DNA from: Polynucleobacter sp. SHI8
GTDB taxonomy: Bacteria > Pseudomonadota > Gammaproteobacteria > Burkholderiales > Burkholderiaceae
DNA: 64,000 nucleotides
Reading direction: 5' to 3'
Assembly (NCBI RefSeq): GCF_027944005.1
Contig: NZ_AP027204.1
Coordinates: 2,418,001-2,482,000, forward strand
Below are positions 8,748 to 17,095 of this stretch, one piece after another (the first letter of the stretch is position 1; the number at the start of each line of letters is the position of its first letter). A program made the position numbers and the translations under genes. The notes below the pieces were generated by a model that worked only from the letters and a program-made list of their open reading frames with translations, did no database searches and was not told the origin of the DNA.

Positions 8748-8957
8748 CTATTTATTAGAATTGGAATGGGTTTCAAAATCAATGACGTCGTCAGACTTGT
8801 CTGAATAAGATTTTTTTGAATAATATTCAGATATTAGAATTTCAATCATATTCGCCATACTTCGTCGTTCATTTTTTGCAATGACTCGAAGTGCAAATTT
8901 GACTTGTCTAGAAACTCGTAAATTTAATGTTTCGGTTTTATTTTCAATCTGAGTCAT
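8748..8957 (-). CDS. Ribbon-helix-helix regulator of the methylase operon
   Basis: 69 residues: TLNLRVSRQVKFALRVIAKNERRSMANMIEILISEYY is an Arc/CopG-type ribbon-helix-helix domain, followed by an acidic and Ser-rich tail. It heads the operon with two methyltransferases and lies about 34 bp downstream of a 25-bp palindrome, the kind of site an RHH protein could use for autoregulation. It may play the role of a control protein in the restriction-modification set; an Arc-like antitoxin is less likely because no toxin gene is adjacent. Confidence 0.7.
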   Translation of the reverse strand: MTQIENKTETLNLRVSRQVKFALRVIAKNERRSMANMIEILISEYYSKKSYSDKSDDVIDFETHSNSNK

Positions 8958-8990
8958 TTTTGGTATAACTTAAAGTTAGCATAACAAACA

Positions 8991-9015
8991 TTGTGCGTTA
9001 CATTGTAACGCACAA
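8991..9015. promoter_or_regulatory. 25-bp palindromic operator candidate
   Basis: TTGTGCGTTACA-T-TGTAACGCACAA is a perfect dyad with 12-bp arms and one central base. It lies upstream of the ribbon-helix-helix gene, whose start is at 8957, and is the most extended exact short-loop dyad I saw in the window. It most likely binds a dimeric or tetrameric regulator that controls the methylase operon. Confidence 0.6.
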
Positions 9016-9089
9016 TTGTATTTTGAAGTGTCGATTGCCTTCAATCTTTCCAGATAATTATTTAGTACGGCTCTGCAATTGCCCGTCAA

Positions 9090-9295
9090 TTTATCTGCAC
9101 CACCTTTTCCCCATCTCGCTAAAAACGCCAAGATTTGCATGTCTGCGAATCAATACAAGCATTCCCCTTCGGGATTTTCTGCAATCGGTTCTATCTTCGT
9201 TGCGACTGCGATTTTGACAAATTGCTTGCATTGCTTCTTGTGCAGCCATGCCATTCGTAGCTTAGGCGAAACGACTCAAAAATGATGCAGATAAA
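9090..9295. other. Leading region of ardA with long inverted repeat, no gene seen
   Basis: TTTATCTGCA (9090-9099) pairs exactly with TGCAGATAAA (9286-9295). No convincing reading frame lies between. Long fold-back upstream of an antirestriction gene recalls the single-stranded promoters of plasmid leading regions; this is only an analogy. Confidence 0.3.
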
Positions 9296-9382
9296 CGAGT
9301 TGTGAAGTCTGCAAAAACAGAGCAAGTCAAAATCAACTTCAGGCTCAACCAGCCTAAAAACGATACGAAAGCAGAGAACATC

Positions 9383-9889
9383 ATGAGCACATTTTTCGCA
9401 CAGCCTTATAGCTTGGACGCAGTTGGTTTTTACTTTGATACTTTGGATGCATACACCGAGAAATCAGAAAATATGCTGGACACCTTCGGCAATCCTATAG
9501 AAGAGTTTGAAATTCAATTCATAGATGGTGAGGACTGCGAGTTATTTTCGGCTTGTAGGATTAACCAGGCCAATTTAAACCTATGGTTTGAAACTATTGC
9601 CGATTTAGCCGAGCATGAAAAAACAGCTTTGTATTACTTGTGCAGTGTTTCAAGCTATAACTTGGAAACTGCTTTGGATAAGTTGGAAGAAGTGAATTTG
9701 TCCGAAGGTAATTTGAAAGACGTAGCTGAAATTCTCTTTGACGAATTTTACCTAAACGATGTACCCGAATCAGTGCGTGCTTATATTGATTATGAAAAAT
9801 ATGCGCGGGATTGTGAAATAGGTGGTGACTTATACGAGTTTGATTTTAACGGCACAACCTGGACATGCACAAACGCATCAGGCGTATAA
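9383..9889 (+). CDS. ardA: Antirestriction protein ArdA
   Basis: 168 residues from ATG 9383; an upstream in-frame start at 9302 would add an atypical Lys-rich leader. FAQPYSLDAVGFYFDTLDAY, FEIQFIDGEDCELF, INQANLNLWFETI and LAEHEKTALYYL are hallmark ArdA stretches. ArdA is an acidic DNA mimic that inhibits type I restriction enzymes when mobile DNA enters a new host. It shares the element with a probable restriction-modification set, so the island both evades and imposes restriction. A hairpin follows its stop. Confidence 0.92.
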   Translation: MSTFFAQPYSLDAVGFYFDTLDAYTEKSENMLDTFGNPIEEFEIQFIDGEDCELFSACRINQANLNLWFETIADLAEHEKTALYYLCSVSSYNLETALDKLEEVNLSEGNLKDVAEILFDEFYLNDVPESVRAYIDYEKYARDCEIGGDLYEFDFNGTTWTCTNASGV

Positions 9890-9894
9890 AAAAA

Positions 9895-9916
9895 GCCTAC
9901 TGCACCAGCGGTAGGC
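9895..9916 (+). terminator. Hairpin after ardA
   Basis: GCCTAC-TGCACCAGCG-GTAGGC immediately downstream of the ardA stop, preceded by an A run. It resembles the hairpin at 2004-2025 in the same element. There is no long T run, so termination strength is uncertain. Confidence 0.5.
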
Positions 9917-9986
9917 AATATATTTACCACCTAAAAAATGAGTCGAAAATCGTACAAAAAATCGGCTTAAAAATCGCGGTAAATTG

Positions 9987-10006
9987 ATCAGAAATATATT
10001 TCTGAT
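9987..10006. promoter_or_regulatory. 20-bp perfect palindrome upstream of rep
   Basis: ATCAGAAATATATTTCTGAT lies about 70 bp before the replication initiator gene. It could be an operator controlling rep or part of an origin. No partner copy was seen elsewhere in the element. Confidence 0.45.
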
Positions 10007-10077
10007 TATGTAGAAAATAGACTTGACTTGTCCCTCCGAATTTTGTTTGTTGGTAGTAACAACAACAAAAAGAACGG

Positions 10078-11037
10078 ATGAGCCAACAACTAGAAGATTT
10101 TTATTCTCACCTAAATGAAGCAGTCATGACCACCAATGATTTTTCGGAAGGTATCAAATTTCGTAAGCGCGAAAAGGTCGATCAGTTTTCCTATTGCGGA
10201 CTGAATCAAATGTATAAGCATTACCTTAGCTTCGACTTGGATATTCCTGGTTCAGCATATCGTTTTGATGATTTGAATTTGCCGACACCAACCATTATTA
10301 CAATTAATCCGACGAATGCTCATTGCCATTATCTGTACCACTTAAAAACGCCCGTTGCATACCATAACAATAGCCGTACAGGTCCTCAGGATTATTTTGA
10401 AGCTATTCAAAAAGAAATGGAAAATCGCCTTCGAGCCGATACCGCCTACAATCATACGATTACCAAGAATCCATTAAACGACCGCTGGCGTGTGCAAACA
10501 TTTCCGACTAGCTATGACCTATCCGATTTTTTAGAATATATTGACCTTCCTAAAAGGGGAACAGTTCGCAAACTACCTGATAATTTAATGATCAAAGGTC
10601 GTAATGATGAGTTGTTCCATACCTTGCGTTTATGGGCATATATTGCGGTGCATAACTTTGCCGATGGTGATCGCTGGGATATGGAGGTATTTGCTGAAGC
10701 AATGGAAATCAACAGTTTATTTGATAAGCCGTTGCCGATGTCTGAAATTAAAAGCACTGCAAAATCGGTTTCCCGTGGGGTTTGGCGATACCGTCATCAG
10801 TTAGGCAACCATACGCCCAAAGTGCTCAAATTTACCGATGAAACAGCCACACAACGCATGAGTTTGGGAGCTGAATACACCAATGCTATTCGTGTAAAAA
10901 AAACGCTAGAAACCTTACAAAAAGCAAAAAATGAATTGCAGATGATGGGGAACTCTAAGATCAGTATTTCAAGGTTGGTAGAACATACAGGAATGAATAT
11001 CAAGACTGTTCGCAAGTACTTTCCACAACTGTATTAA
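10078..11037 (+). CDS. Replication initiator, ColE2-type Replicase/PriCT family
   Basis: 319 residues. The N-terminal half (NQMYKHYLSFDLD, ITINPTNAHCHYLYHLKTPVA, FEAIQKEMENRLRADTAYNH) matches the Replicase/primase domain of ColE2-like Rep proteins, followed by a PriCT-like helical segment (ELFHTLRLWAYIAVHNF) and a C-terminal helix-turn-helix (ISRLVEHTGMNIKTVRKYF). Such proteins synthesise the primer at their own origin. It implies that the excised element can replicate, or that it derives from a plasmid. A weak AAGAACGG lies before the start. Confidence 0.8.
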   Translation: MSQQLEDFYSHLNEAVMTTNDFSEGIKFRKREKVDQFSYCGLNQMYKHYLSFDLDIPGSAYRFDDLNLPTPTIITINPTNAHCHYLYHLKTPVAYHNNSRTGPQDYFEAIQKEMENRLRADTAYNHTITKNPLNDRWRVQTFPTSYDLSDFLEYIDLPKRGTVRKLPDNLMIKGRNDELFHTLRLWAYIAVHNFADGDRWDMEVFAEAMEINSLFDKPLPMSEIKSTAKSVSRGVWRYRHQLGNHTPKVLKFTDETATQRMSLGAEYTNAIRVKKTLETLQKAKNELQMMGNSKISISRLVEHTGMNIKTVRKYFPQLY

Positions 11038-11312
11038 TAAAAAATTTTTGTTGACCGTTACGCCCTACCATCAGGTAATTAGCCCAGATAGCTTGACCCG
11101 CCAGAGCGCATCGAACCATAGGAAAGATCCGCAATCAGCAAATATAGAGAAATAGCCCGTGGGCTACCAAGAAATGTAATGCGGTACATGAATAAGACGG
11201 AATAGAAAGATAATAAACAAGAGAAATAAAATGGAAAATGGCCAACCCAACGATTGACCATTTTATTTTTGAACCACATTTCATTTAATCAGATGCCACT
11301 CTTTTTGAAAAA
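11038..11312. other. Non-coding stretch downstream of rep, possible origin
   Basis: No gene seen. It holds a hairpin-like AGCCCGTGGGCT and a strong inverted repeat AAATAAAATGG (11224-11234) / CCATTTTATTT (11258-11268), which can act as a bidirectional terminator between rep and the next, convergent gene. ColE2-type origins usually lie just downstream of rep, so an origin here is plausible but unproven. Confidence 0.4.
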
Positions 11313-11603
11313 TCACTCGCAATTGATTTCATCAATTAAGTCGTCGATGGCATAAGGTACTCCACCGGAGGAGCCGAAAAATTCTTCCATTTCTTCCTCA
11401 CTGAAACCAAATGCTGAGATTAGCAATTGCTCTGAAATAAATTGGTTAATATTGTTGGTAAACAATTCCATCAAATCTGAAAAGTTCATCGTATCATCAA
11501 ACGAATCATAGGCATTTGAAAATGCATTGTCTGCAATTTTGGCTAAAAATTTCGTGGTAATACTTGGAATAATTTGTGCTTCAATAAATTCTGCTGAGTT
11601 CAT
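11313..11603 (-). CDS. Acidic protein of unknown function
   Basis: 96 residues, strongly acidic and rich in Phe and Asn (FSDLMELFTNNINQFISEQLL, FGFSEEEMEEFFGSS). No family recognised. It follows the ParB/MT-A70 methylase gene by about 30 bp on the same strand and is probably co-transcribed with it. A purine-rich AGGAGAAAAAAA precedes its start, supporting translation. The charge could suit a DNA mimic or an adaptor, but nothing proves it. Confidence 0.6.
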   Translation of the reverse strand: MNSAEFIEAQIIPSITTKFLAKIADNAFSNAYDSFDDTMNFSDLMELFTNNINQFISEQLLISAFGFSEEEMEEFFGSSGGVPYAIDDLIDEINCE

Positions 11604-11635
11604 TTTTTTTCTCCTAAGTTATTTTGAATAATTGT

Positions 11636-12886
11636 TTATGCTGCTTGTTTTTCTGAAAAATAGACATCGTCATTTTCAGCATTAATCATTTGCATTACTG
11701 GGCTTAAAATTTGATCGTCAGTGATGCATTCATTGCCGAAGCCATTCCAGTTTTTTCGTGGAATTCCGCGACAAAATAATTCAATTTTGTTTGATAATTC
11801 AGGGTACATACTCTCAATCATCTCGTAGCAATAATCAGGTTTACGACTGTGCTCACGACGACGGAATGTAAATACTGATCCTGGTCGTGCGGTTGGAGGT
11901 ACTTCTGGCAATTTACCGCGAGTCGCAATTAATAAAATTTCATGCTGCACTCGCACATAACAGCCTTGCCCAGCGGACATTTTGTCCCAAATGGATTGGG
12001 TCTTATAGGTAAATCCCCATGCATCAATCACTGCCAATGCTTCACGAATTAGGGATGCAGAGCACCACAAAAACAAAACGGCATCTTCGGCTGCAATGTC
12101 ATTGACAGGCATCGCACAAATATCTTCCAAAGTCATCGTTGGATATCCAACTGCGACCTCACCCATGTAATCCCATGGTGGATCAGCCAAAATCACGTTA
12201 TATGGTCCTGCACGTGGATCAAGTGGTTTATTGTTAGCCCGCTTTGCTTCGATTTCTTCCAAAATCTGAGAACGACGAGCTTCAGTTTTTGCTTTGCGAA
12301 GTGCTTTTGCTTTTTCCAAAATTTCCTTCTCTGAAAGTTCAAGCACTTTGTTTTGAGCGTGTTCAGGCAATGTCGCAATGACGGCAGCATTACTGACATT
12401 CAATTGACCATCATCAACAGCTTTAATTAATTCGGCTGAGCCAAGATTCAATACCGATTTAGCCCGTTGCAATGAATCAACGGATACCTTCAAATCCAAT
12501 GCAGCCTGTTTTTGAGATACTGTACCTGGTGTGTATTGATTGCCACCGATGTATGAATTTGCCATACGAGCTGCAATCATTGCTCGTTGTCCTTCTTCAA
12601 GATGGCGACGGTGAAAGTTAAGACTGTTAAGAAGCCGCTCAATTGGTTCATTTGTTTCAGGTAGCTCACATAAAATTGGCGTGATCCCTAACTCTCGGCA
12701 TGCACGATAGCGAGCGCGACCATCTAACAAGTAGCCGTTTTGTACGATAATTGGCACTTGCTGACCATTGATGCGGATATCTTCTTTTAATTTCAAAAAA
12801 GCATCCGTGGTCATTTCTGGGAATAAATATGCTGCTTCATGGATTTTCATGGCAGGTTGAATTACTGTGGTTTTGATTGTGTTCAT
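11636..12886 (-). CDS. ParB-like domain fused to MT-A70-type adenine methyltransferase
   Basis: 416 residues. Residues about 10-150 resemble a ParB/Srx N-terminal domain (GQQVPIIVQNGYLLDGRARYRACRELG, ERLLNSLNFHRRHLEEGQRA) with a following HTH-like helix set (SQKQAALDLKVSVDSLQRAKSVL). Residues about 220-390 are an MT-A70 methylase: ILADPPWDY is the catalytic DPPW motif and EHSRKPDYCYEMI the later conserved block. The product probably methylates adenine in DNA. Its place on a mobilizable element, away from the HNH nuclease, suggests an orphan or regulatory methylase. Confidence 0.85.
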   Translation of the reverse strand: MNTIKTTVIQPAMKIHEAAYLFPEMTTDAFLKLKEDIRINGQQVPIIVQNGYLLDGRARYRACRELGITPILCELPETNEPIERLLNSLNFHRRHLEEGQRAMIAARMANSYIGGNQYTPGTVSQKQAALDLKVSVDSLQRAKSVLNLGSAELIKAVDDGQLNVSNAAVIATLPEHAQNKVLELSEKEILEKAKALRKAKTEARRSQILEEIEAKRANNKPLDPRAGPYNVILADPPWDYMGEVAVGYPTMTLEDICAMPVNDIAAEDAVLFLWCSASLIREALAVIDAWGFTYKTQSIWDKMSAGQGCYVRVQHEILLIATRGKLPEVPPTARPGSVFTFRRREHSRKPDYCYEMIESMYPELSNKIELFCRGIPRKNWNGFGNECITDDQILSPVMQMINAENDDVYFSEKQAA

Positions 12887-13033
12887 AAATTCTCCGTAAG
12901 TTAGGTTTAATTTTTATCTCGTCAGCGCTGATTCGATAGTGTGATTAAAACATTTACGGAAATTTTTAATAATTGGCTGGATTTTTGCATTTTCCAGCCA
13001 CCCCTTGACATTTTTAATGTGTGAGACCAAGGA

Positions 13034-13906
13034 ATGGCAGATAAAAAAAGTGATAAAAAAAGCACTAAAGATAGTAAGTTGACCGTTTTTAATTCGATGC
13101 GAGCCGCTGCTTGGGTAAATGATCTCAAGCGTAGAACTGAGGTTGAGAGTGATAAGGCGTTACTAAAAGCCATTCCAACCATCCAAGATTTGGAAGTTCG
13201 GTTTGGACGATACTTATCAGGTATCCATCTTCCCTCTGGAATGATTAGAAATGCTATTCATGCCTATGCGCCTGTAAAGAAATCACGCTTCGTCTTTGAA
13301 TTCGGTCCTGAAGATCAAGGGGAGTTCGTATCGCTTTGGATGCTTTTTCAGGATCGCTATGACGAATTTTGGACGATCATTGAAGATGTCATTCCCCGAT
13401 TGCCAACAGATCGGGAAGAAGGGCATTATGGACGGATTGATCGCATTGCAGCCATTTTCTGTGCAACTGATACTTGGGCGGATATTCGCGTTAAACGAGC
13501 CTATTCGTTTGAAATGAATAATCCAGTTCAAGTCTATATGAATGAATTTCAGGTGATGCCTGAATTGCGATTTTTGGCAGCAGTGATCGCTATTTGGCGA
13601 TTGAGCATGTTAGTGCGGGAAGGGGAGGAAGCGACTGAATATTTGTTACATTGCTTATTGACTGGTCCTTATGTGCAGGTTTTAGAAAAACATGGAATTT
13701 ATGAACATGTTTGCTTTCTGGTTCACGCGTTCGCGGTAAGACATTACTTGATGCAGGGGCAGACGAGCCTTGCAGCGAAAATTTTTTCTGACATATATCA
13801 ACCGACACAAAAACGCATGGAAATTCAAAAAAGTGAAAAAAGTAGCGATCTACCAGACTCTACAAAGGCTGTTTTTTCGTTTTGGAATTCTTCGGTGCTA
13901 AAGTAG
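13034..13906 (+). CDS. Unknown protein, island accessory gene A
   Basis: 290 residues with a very basic Lys/Ser N-terminus (MADKKSDKKSTKDSK) and an otherwise helical, aromatic-rich body (FEFGPEDQGEFVSLWMLFQDRYDEFW). No motif, signal peptide or membrane segment recognised. It is divergent from the ParB/MT-A70 gene across a 147-bp promoter region and its 3' end overlaps by 47 bp the 3' end of the gene on the other strand. The overlap and the shared setting suggest an old linkage of the two unknown genes. Confidence 0.6.
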   Translation: MADKKSDKKSTKDSKLTVFNSMRAAAWVNDLKRRTEVESDKALLKAIPTIQDLEVRFGRYLSGIHLPSGMIRNAIHAYAPVKKSRFVFEFGPEDQGEFVSLWMLFQDRYDEFWTIIEDVIPRLPTDREEGHYGRIDRIAAIFCATDTWADIRVKRAYSFEMNNPVQVYMNEFQVMPELRFLAAVIAIWRLSMLVREGEEATEYLLHCLLTGPYVQVLEKHGIYEHVCFLVHAFAVRHYLMQGQTSLAAKIFSDIYQPTQKRMEIQKSEKSSDLPDSTKAVFSFWNSSVLK

Positions 13907-15038
13907 TTTTCAATTTTTTTTGAAGTTCATATTTTTCAATGAGATTTTTGAATATGCTTTGACCATGCCCGTGTTTTTCTTCAACGGCATTTGCAATTTG
14001 TCGTGCAGTCATTTGATGATTATTTGGCTTGTCAACACTGATGCCCAAATCAAGTACGCAAGTGAGTAGACACCCATAGCTGACTGTGCATTGCTCATAA
14101 GGACGGATCTGGTAAATTTCGCCTTTGGTATCTGCTAACAGATGAGAACTATTGCCGTGAAATAATTCCTGTCTTTGATCGTCGTAGATATGGCATAGTT
14201 GATTTAAATTGACACCGTATTCTTCGGTCAGCTCAAAGGCATAAATCAACGCATTTTCTTTCAATGAGCAGAAGTCATTTTCTACTAACTGCTGCCAAAA
14301 CCATTGTGTGATATTGAAGCCCTTGCGAATTAGTTCATGCTCTAGTTCATCTGCGATATCTTTGGCTAATTCTTCACTATGCAAAAGTGCCGACCTGAAA
14401 AATTGCAACAGCACTTCTGGTATGGCAACGTCTTTCCACTTCTCATAAATTTCTCTTGCTTTAATAATAGAGTCAGCAATTGCAATGCTGAAATTGCCAT
14501 GTGCAATGAGTGACTCATTGATTGTTGAAATAGTCTCTTTTGTCATGTCGGATGGGTGAAATGACAAGGTAGGAATTTCGACCAATGAATACTGTGAAGG
14601 CTCACATTCCTCCTTTACAGACTTGAAAAATCCAACCAATTGATCGTCTACCTTCATGACAGGAATTTGCATTTTCCATATTTCGGCAATGTCACCAAAT
14701 TGAACATCAGAATTTTGATTCGCAGTGACGGATGCAGAAAACATAGGCACGATATGGGAAATAATCCATTCGTATAAAGTACCCAGATGATATTTTATGG
14801 AAGCAGGGTGAGAGCCTTGAATTCGCCACTGTTCAATCGTTGCCACTGGTTCCCCTAACCAATCTGCCAATGCTGTTTCGTTCGTTAGTCGTGCCGATAG
14901 TGAAGTCGATGACTTTGGAGAAGATTTCCGTATCACTACTGGGGACAGCATCTCGAAAGTTGCACCTAGGTGCGCCATACTGAGCTGGGTATCTGGCGAT
15001 AATTGCTTGAGCTTGAGTAAAAATTCTAGTGGCGTCAT
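13860..15038 (-). CDS. Unknown protein, island accessory gene B
   Basis: 392 residues. A helix-turn-helix-like stretch occurs near residues 50-80 (NETALADWLGEPVATIEQWRIQGSH); the rest is helical, and the tail is basic (KNSKTKKQPL). No family recognised. It lies downstream of the integrase gene on the same strand, separated by a hairpin, and converges on unknown gene A. A DNA-binding or regulatory role in the element is possible from the N-terminal motif only. Confidence 0.6.
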   Translation of the reverse strand: MTPLEFLLKLKQLSPDTQLSMAHLGATFEMLSPVVIRKSSPKSSTSLSARLTNETALADWLGEPVATIEQWRIQGSHPASIKYHLGTLYEWIISHIVPMFSASVTANQNSDVQFGDIAEIWKMQIPVMKVDDQLVGFFKSVKEECEPSQYSLVEIPTLSFHPSDMTKETISTINESLIAHGNFSIAIADSIIKAREIYEKWKDVAIPEVLLQFFRSALLHSEELAKDIADELEHELIRKGFNITQWFWQQLVENDFCSLKENALIYAFELTEEYGVNLNQLCHIYDDQRQELFHGNSSHLLADTKGEIYQIRPYEQCTVSYGCLLTCVLDLGISVDKPNNHQMTARQIANAVEEKHGHGQSIFKNLIEKYELQKKLKTTLAPKNSKTKKQPL

Positions 15039-15053
15039 AGTAAATTTAAGTGT

Positions 15054-15075
15054 GCTTACCGCTTTGGCGGTAAGC
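15054..15075 (-). terminator. Hairpin between integrase and unknown gene B
   Basis: GCTTACCGC-TTTG-GCGGTAAGC, a 9-bp perfect stem with a 4-nt loop, follows the integrase stop in the minus direction and precedes the start of gene B. Only a short T-poor tail follows, so it may attenuate rather than stop transcription. Confidence 0.5.
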
Positions 15076-15121
15076 TGTAATGTAAAGGTATTAGTGTTCT
15101 TTTGCCGATGGATAGATCATT

Positions 15122-16735
15122 TTAAGGAACCATATTTTTTACTAGCCATTCATTCCACCAGCCTTTTCGATATCTCAAAGTATCAAAATGAATGAATGGA
15201 AAATCTAAAGCCGTGAATGCATCCCTTGCTTGGACATCCGCAGTCGCTTTACTGCGGTAGTGTTTCGCTTTAATGCCGACTGGTGCATGACCTGTCCACT
15301 GGTCAGCACGAACAGCATCAAGATCACTTGTGCCTAATGCGTCAGCCACCGTGTCACGGAAACTATGCAGAACCTTAGTGCGTGGAATATGTACGCCGAT
15401 TTTTTGGAGATAGTTATTCACGTCCCTAGATAAATTGCGTTCTCGTTTTTCTCTGGAATCCATGGGCAGATTTGGGAAAAGCCGCGTAGCACCCAATAAT
15501 CGCAAGTCAGCGAGATAATCATCAAGACCAATTTCCCATAATATTGGATGCAGCGGTATGGTTCTTTTTGACTGTGCATTTTTGAGTCGCTTAGTTTCTA
15601 TCTTGTGCGCAATTGAGTCAGGCTTCTTTCTGGGGCGATGTTTAATTGAAATACTGCGAATACCATTTTCAATAATGATGTCATCTAGATCAAGGCAAGC
15701 AATTTCGTTTGCACGAGCACCCGTAAATAAGAGCAGTAAAGGACCCCAAAACTGATGTGGTCGTTTTGCCTTCATAAAGTTCGCACTATCAAAAATCTTA
15801 ATCAGTTCTTCTTGCTGAAACGCTTCTGCACCGCCATCAATTTCGCCATCAGAGTGGCGGACTGAATCTTCAAATGGATTTGGTTCAAAACAACGTCCAG
15901 CTTTAATCGCCCATGAAAAAAATCCAGATACATTGGTTAAGTGGTCGTTGCATGTTCTAGCTGAAATAGTGTCAGGAGCAGTATCGTTGCCATTCGCATC
16001 GAGCATGGTTGGTGGATTGAGCAAAATTTCAGATGCCGTGCCGATTTTAATATTTCGTTTTTTGGCATGCAGTGGAATATGCGAAAGTGCCTCATTGAAG
16101 TCCATGCATTCCCGCCGAGTGAGTTCATGTACCATGCGATGATTGCCACCCATTAGAATTCCAAATAATTCCAGGCTTTCTGTGTAGGATTTTTTCGTAG
16201 CGGCAGCAATGCCTTTTTTGGAAAGCAAATAGGAATCAAAGGCATCTTTCAATGTGCTTGGCTTTGTTGGAAGGGAGGGCGCAAATTGAGTAATTTCGGC
16301 TTTTAATTTCTTAGCTTCTATTTTGAGTGCTTCAGTTGGTAGCGGAGCTGGTTGTTCACCACGACTGGCATGCAAGAAGAGGGCGAAGTTTTTTAGTTCT
16401 TCTTGGGCGACCTGAGGATTATCGCTCGTCTGAATACGAGCAGCAGAAATACTGCCATCTTTCCCGATAGTGAGTCCTTCCACTATCAGTTTTTTAATGC
16501 TTTCCGGGTCAAGGCTATCTGGATCAATCGTCATAAGTCGCGCCAATCTGGTAATCAATGGTAGCATTGTGCCAGAAAGTTGGTAGCCCGTAAGCTTTGC
16601 GGTTTTGGGGCAACGGGTAAGCAGGGAGCGATTAAGTTCTGGCTTACCTAGAATGGTAGCGAGAATTTTTGGAAAAACGATTCGGAAATAAAAAACGCCG
16701 TGTCGAGAACGGCGTAGGTGTGAAGCTAATTTCAT
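15122..16735 (-). CDS. Tyrosine integrase of the mobilizable element
   Basis: 537 residues from the ATG at 16735, which has GAGGTGAT just upstream; a longer reading to 16777 lacks an SD. Catalytic residues are visible: Arg in LFTGARANEIACLDLDD, His-x-x-Arg in LHSFRDTVADALG, and GHAPVGIKAKHYRSK with the His and the nucleophilic Tyr. A basic N-terminal arm-binding part (MKLASHLRRSRHGVFYFRI) and a core-binding SAM-like part precede it. It starts about 95 bp from the tRNA-Phe 3'-end repeat at 16828, the usual layout of tRNA-targeting integrases, and should recombine that site with the copy at 1842. Confidence 0.92.
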   Translation of the reverse strand: MKLASHLRRSRHGVFYFRIVFPKILATILGKPELNRSLLTRCPKTAKLTGYQLSGTMLPLITRLARLMTIDPDSLDPESIKKLIVEGLTIGKDGSISAARIQTSDNPQVAQEELKNFALFLHASRGEQPAPLPTEALKIEAKKLKAEITQFAPSLPTKPSTLKDAFDSYLLSKKGIAAATKKSYTESLELFGILMGGNHRMVHELTRRECMDFNEALSHIPLHAKKRNIKIGTASEILLNPPTMLDANGNDTAPDTISARTCNDHLTNVSGFFSWAIKAGRCFEPNPFEDSVRHSDGEIDGGAEAFQQEELIKIFDSANFMKAKRPHQFWGPLLLLFTGARANEIACLDLDDIIIENGIRSISIKHRPRKKPDSIAHKIETKRLKNAQSKRTIPLHPILWEIGLDDYLADLRLLGATRLFPNLPMDSREKRERNLSRDVNNYLQKIGVHIPRTKVLHSFRDTVADALGTSDLDAVRADQWTGHAPVGIKAKHYRSKATADVQARDAFTALDFPFIHFDTLRYRKGWWNEWLVKNMVP

Positions 16736-16827
16736 TGGTATCACCTCAATGTGAGGTGGAACACCTGTTTGGAGCACCTGATATTTTGAAGCTTATAAAC
16801 TTCAATCAGATCAACAACTTAAAATCT

Positions 16828-16872
16828 TGGTGGCCCGGGGCGGAATCGAACCACCGACACAAGGATTTTCAA
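16828..16872. other. attachment-site repeat 2 (45-bp tRNA-Phe 3'-half copy)
   Basis: 45 bp identical to the 3' half of the tRNA-Phe gene (acceptor, T arm, variable loop and anticodon loop to TTTTCAA), then divergent. The sequence continues CTCCGATAGACCG...TTTCGCTTT, which is also present after the repeat at 24788, so these two copies share history beyond the tRNA. It cannot be a functional tRNA because the 5' half is missing. Confidence 0.9.
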
Positions 16873-17064
16873 ATATCCTCCGATAGACCGCTTTCGCTTT
16901 GATTTCAAGGGCTTGAGTCACCAGCCCCGACTTGTCTAAAAATTGTGCGTCCTTGTGCCGGTCAAATTTGGCAATGAAATCAGAATCTTGCGAGGGGCTA
17001 TTTTTCCGTGTGTACAGATTGTGTCGCCATACCCTACCAGTCAATCACCATAGTGTCTATGAAT

Positions 17065-17079
17065 GTCGTTTAAAACGAC
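17065..17079. repeat. Dyad repeat, GTCGTTT type
   Basis: Perfect GTCGTTT-A-AAACGAC located 17 bp beyond the 3' end of the HD-GYP gene, in the intergenic stretch 16873-17095 that holds no other gene. Confidence 0.85.
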
Positions 17080-17095
17080 ATTTCAACTGGCGTCC

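Noticed and set aside
8993..9285. Small plus-strand frames between the RHH gene and ardA
   Set aside because: They start within the palindrome or lack an SD and do not resemble proteins.
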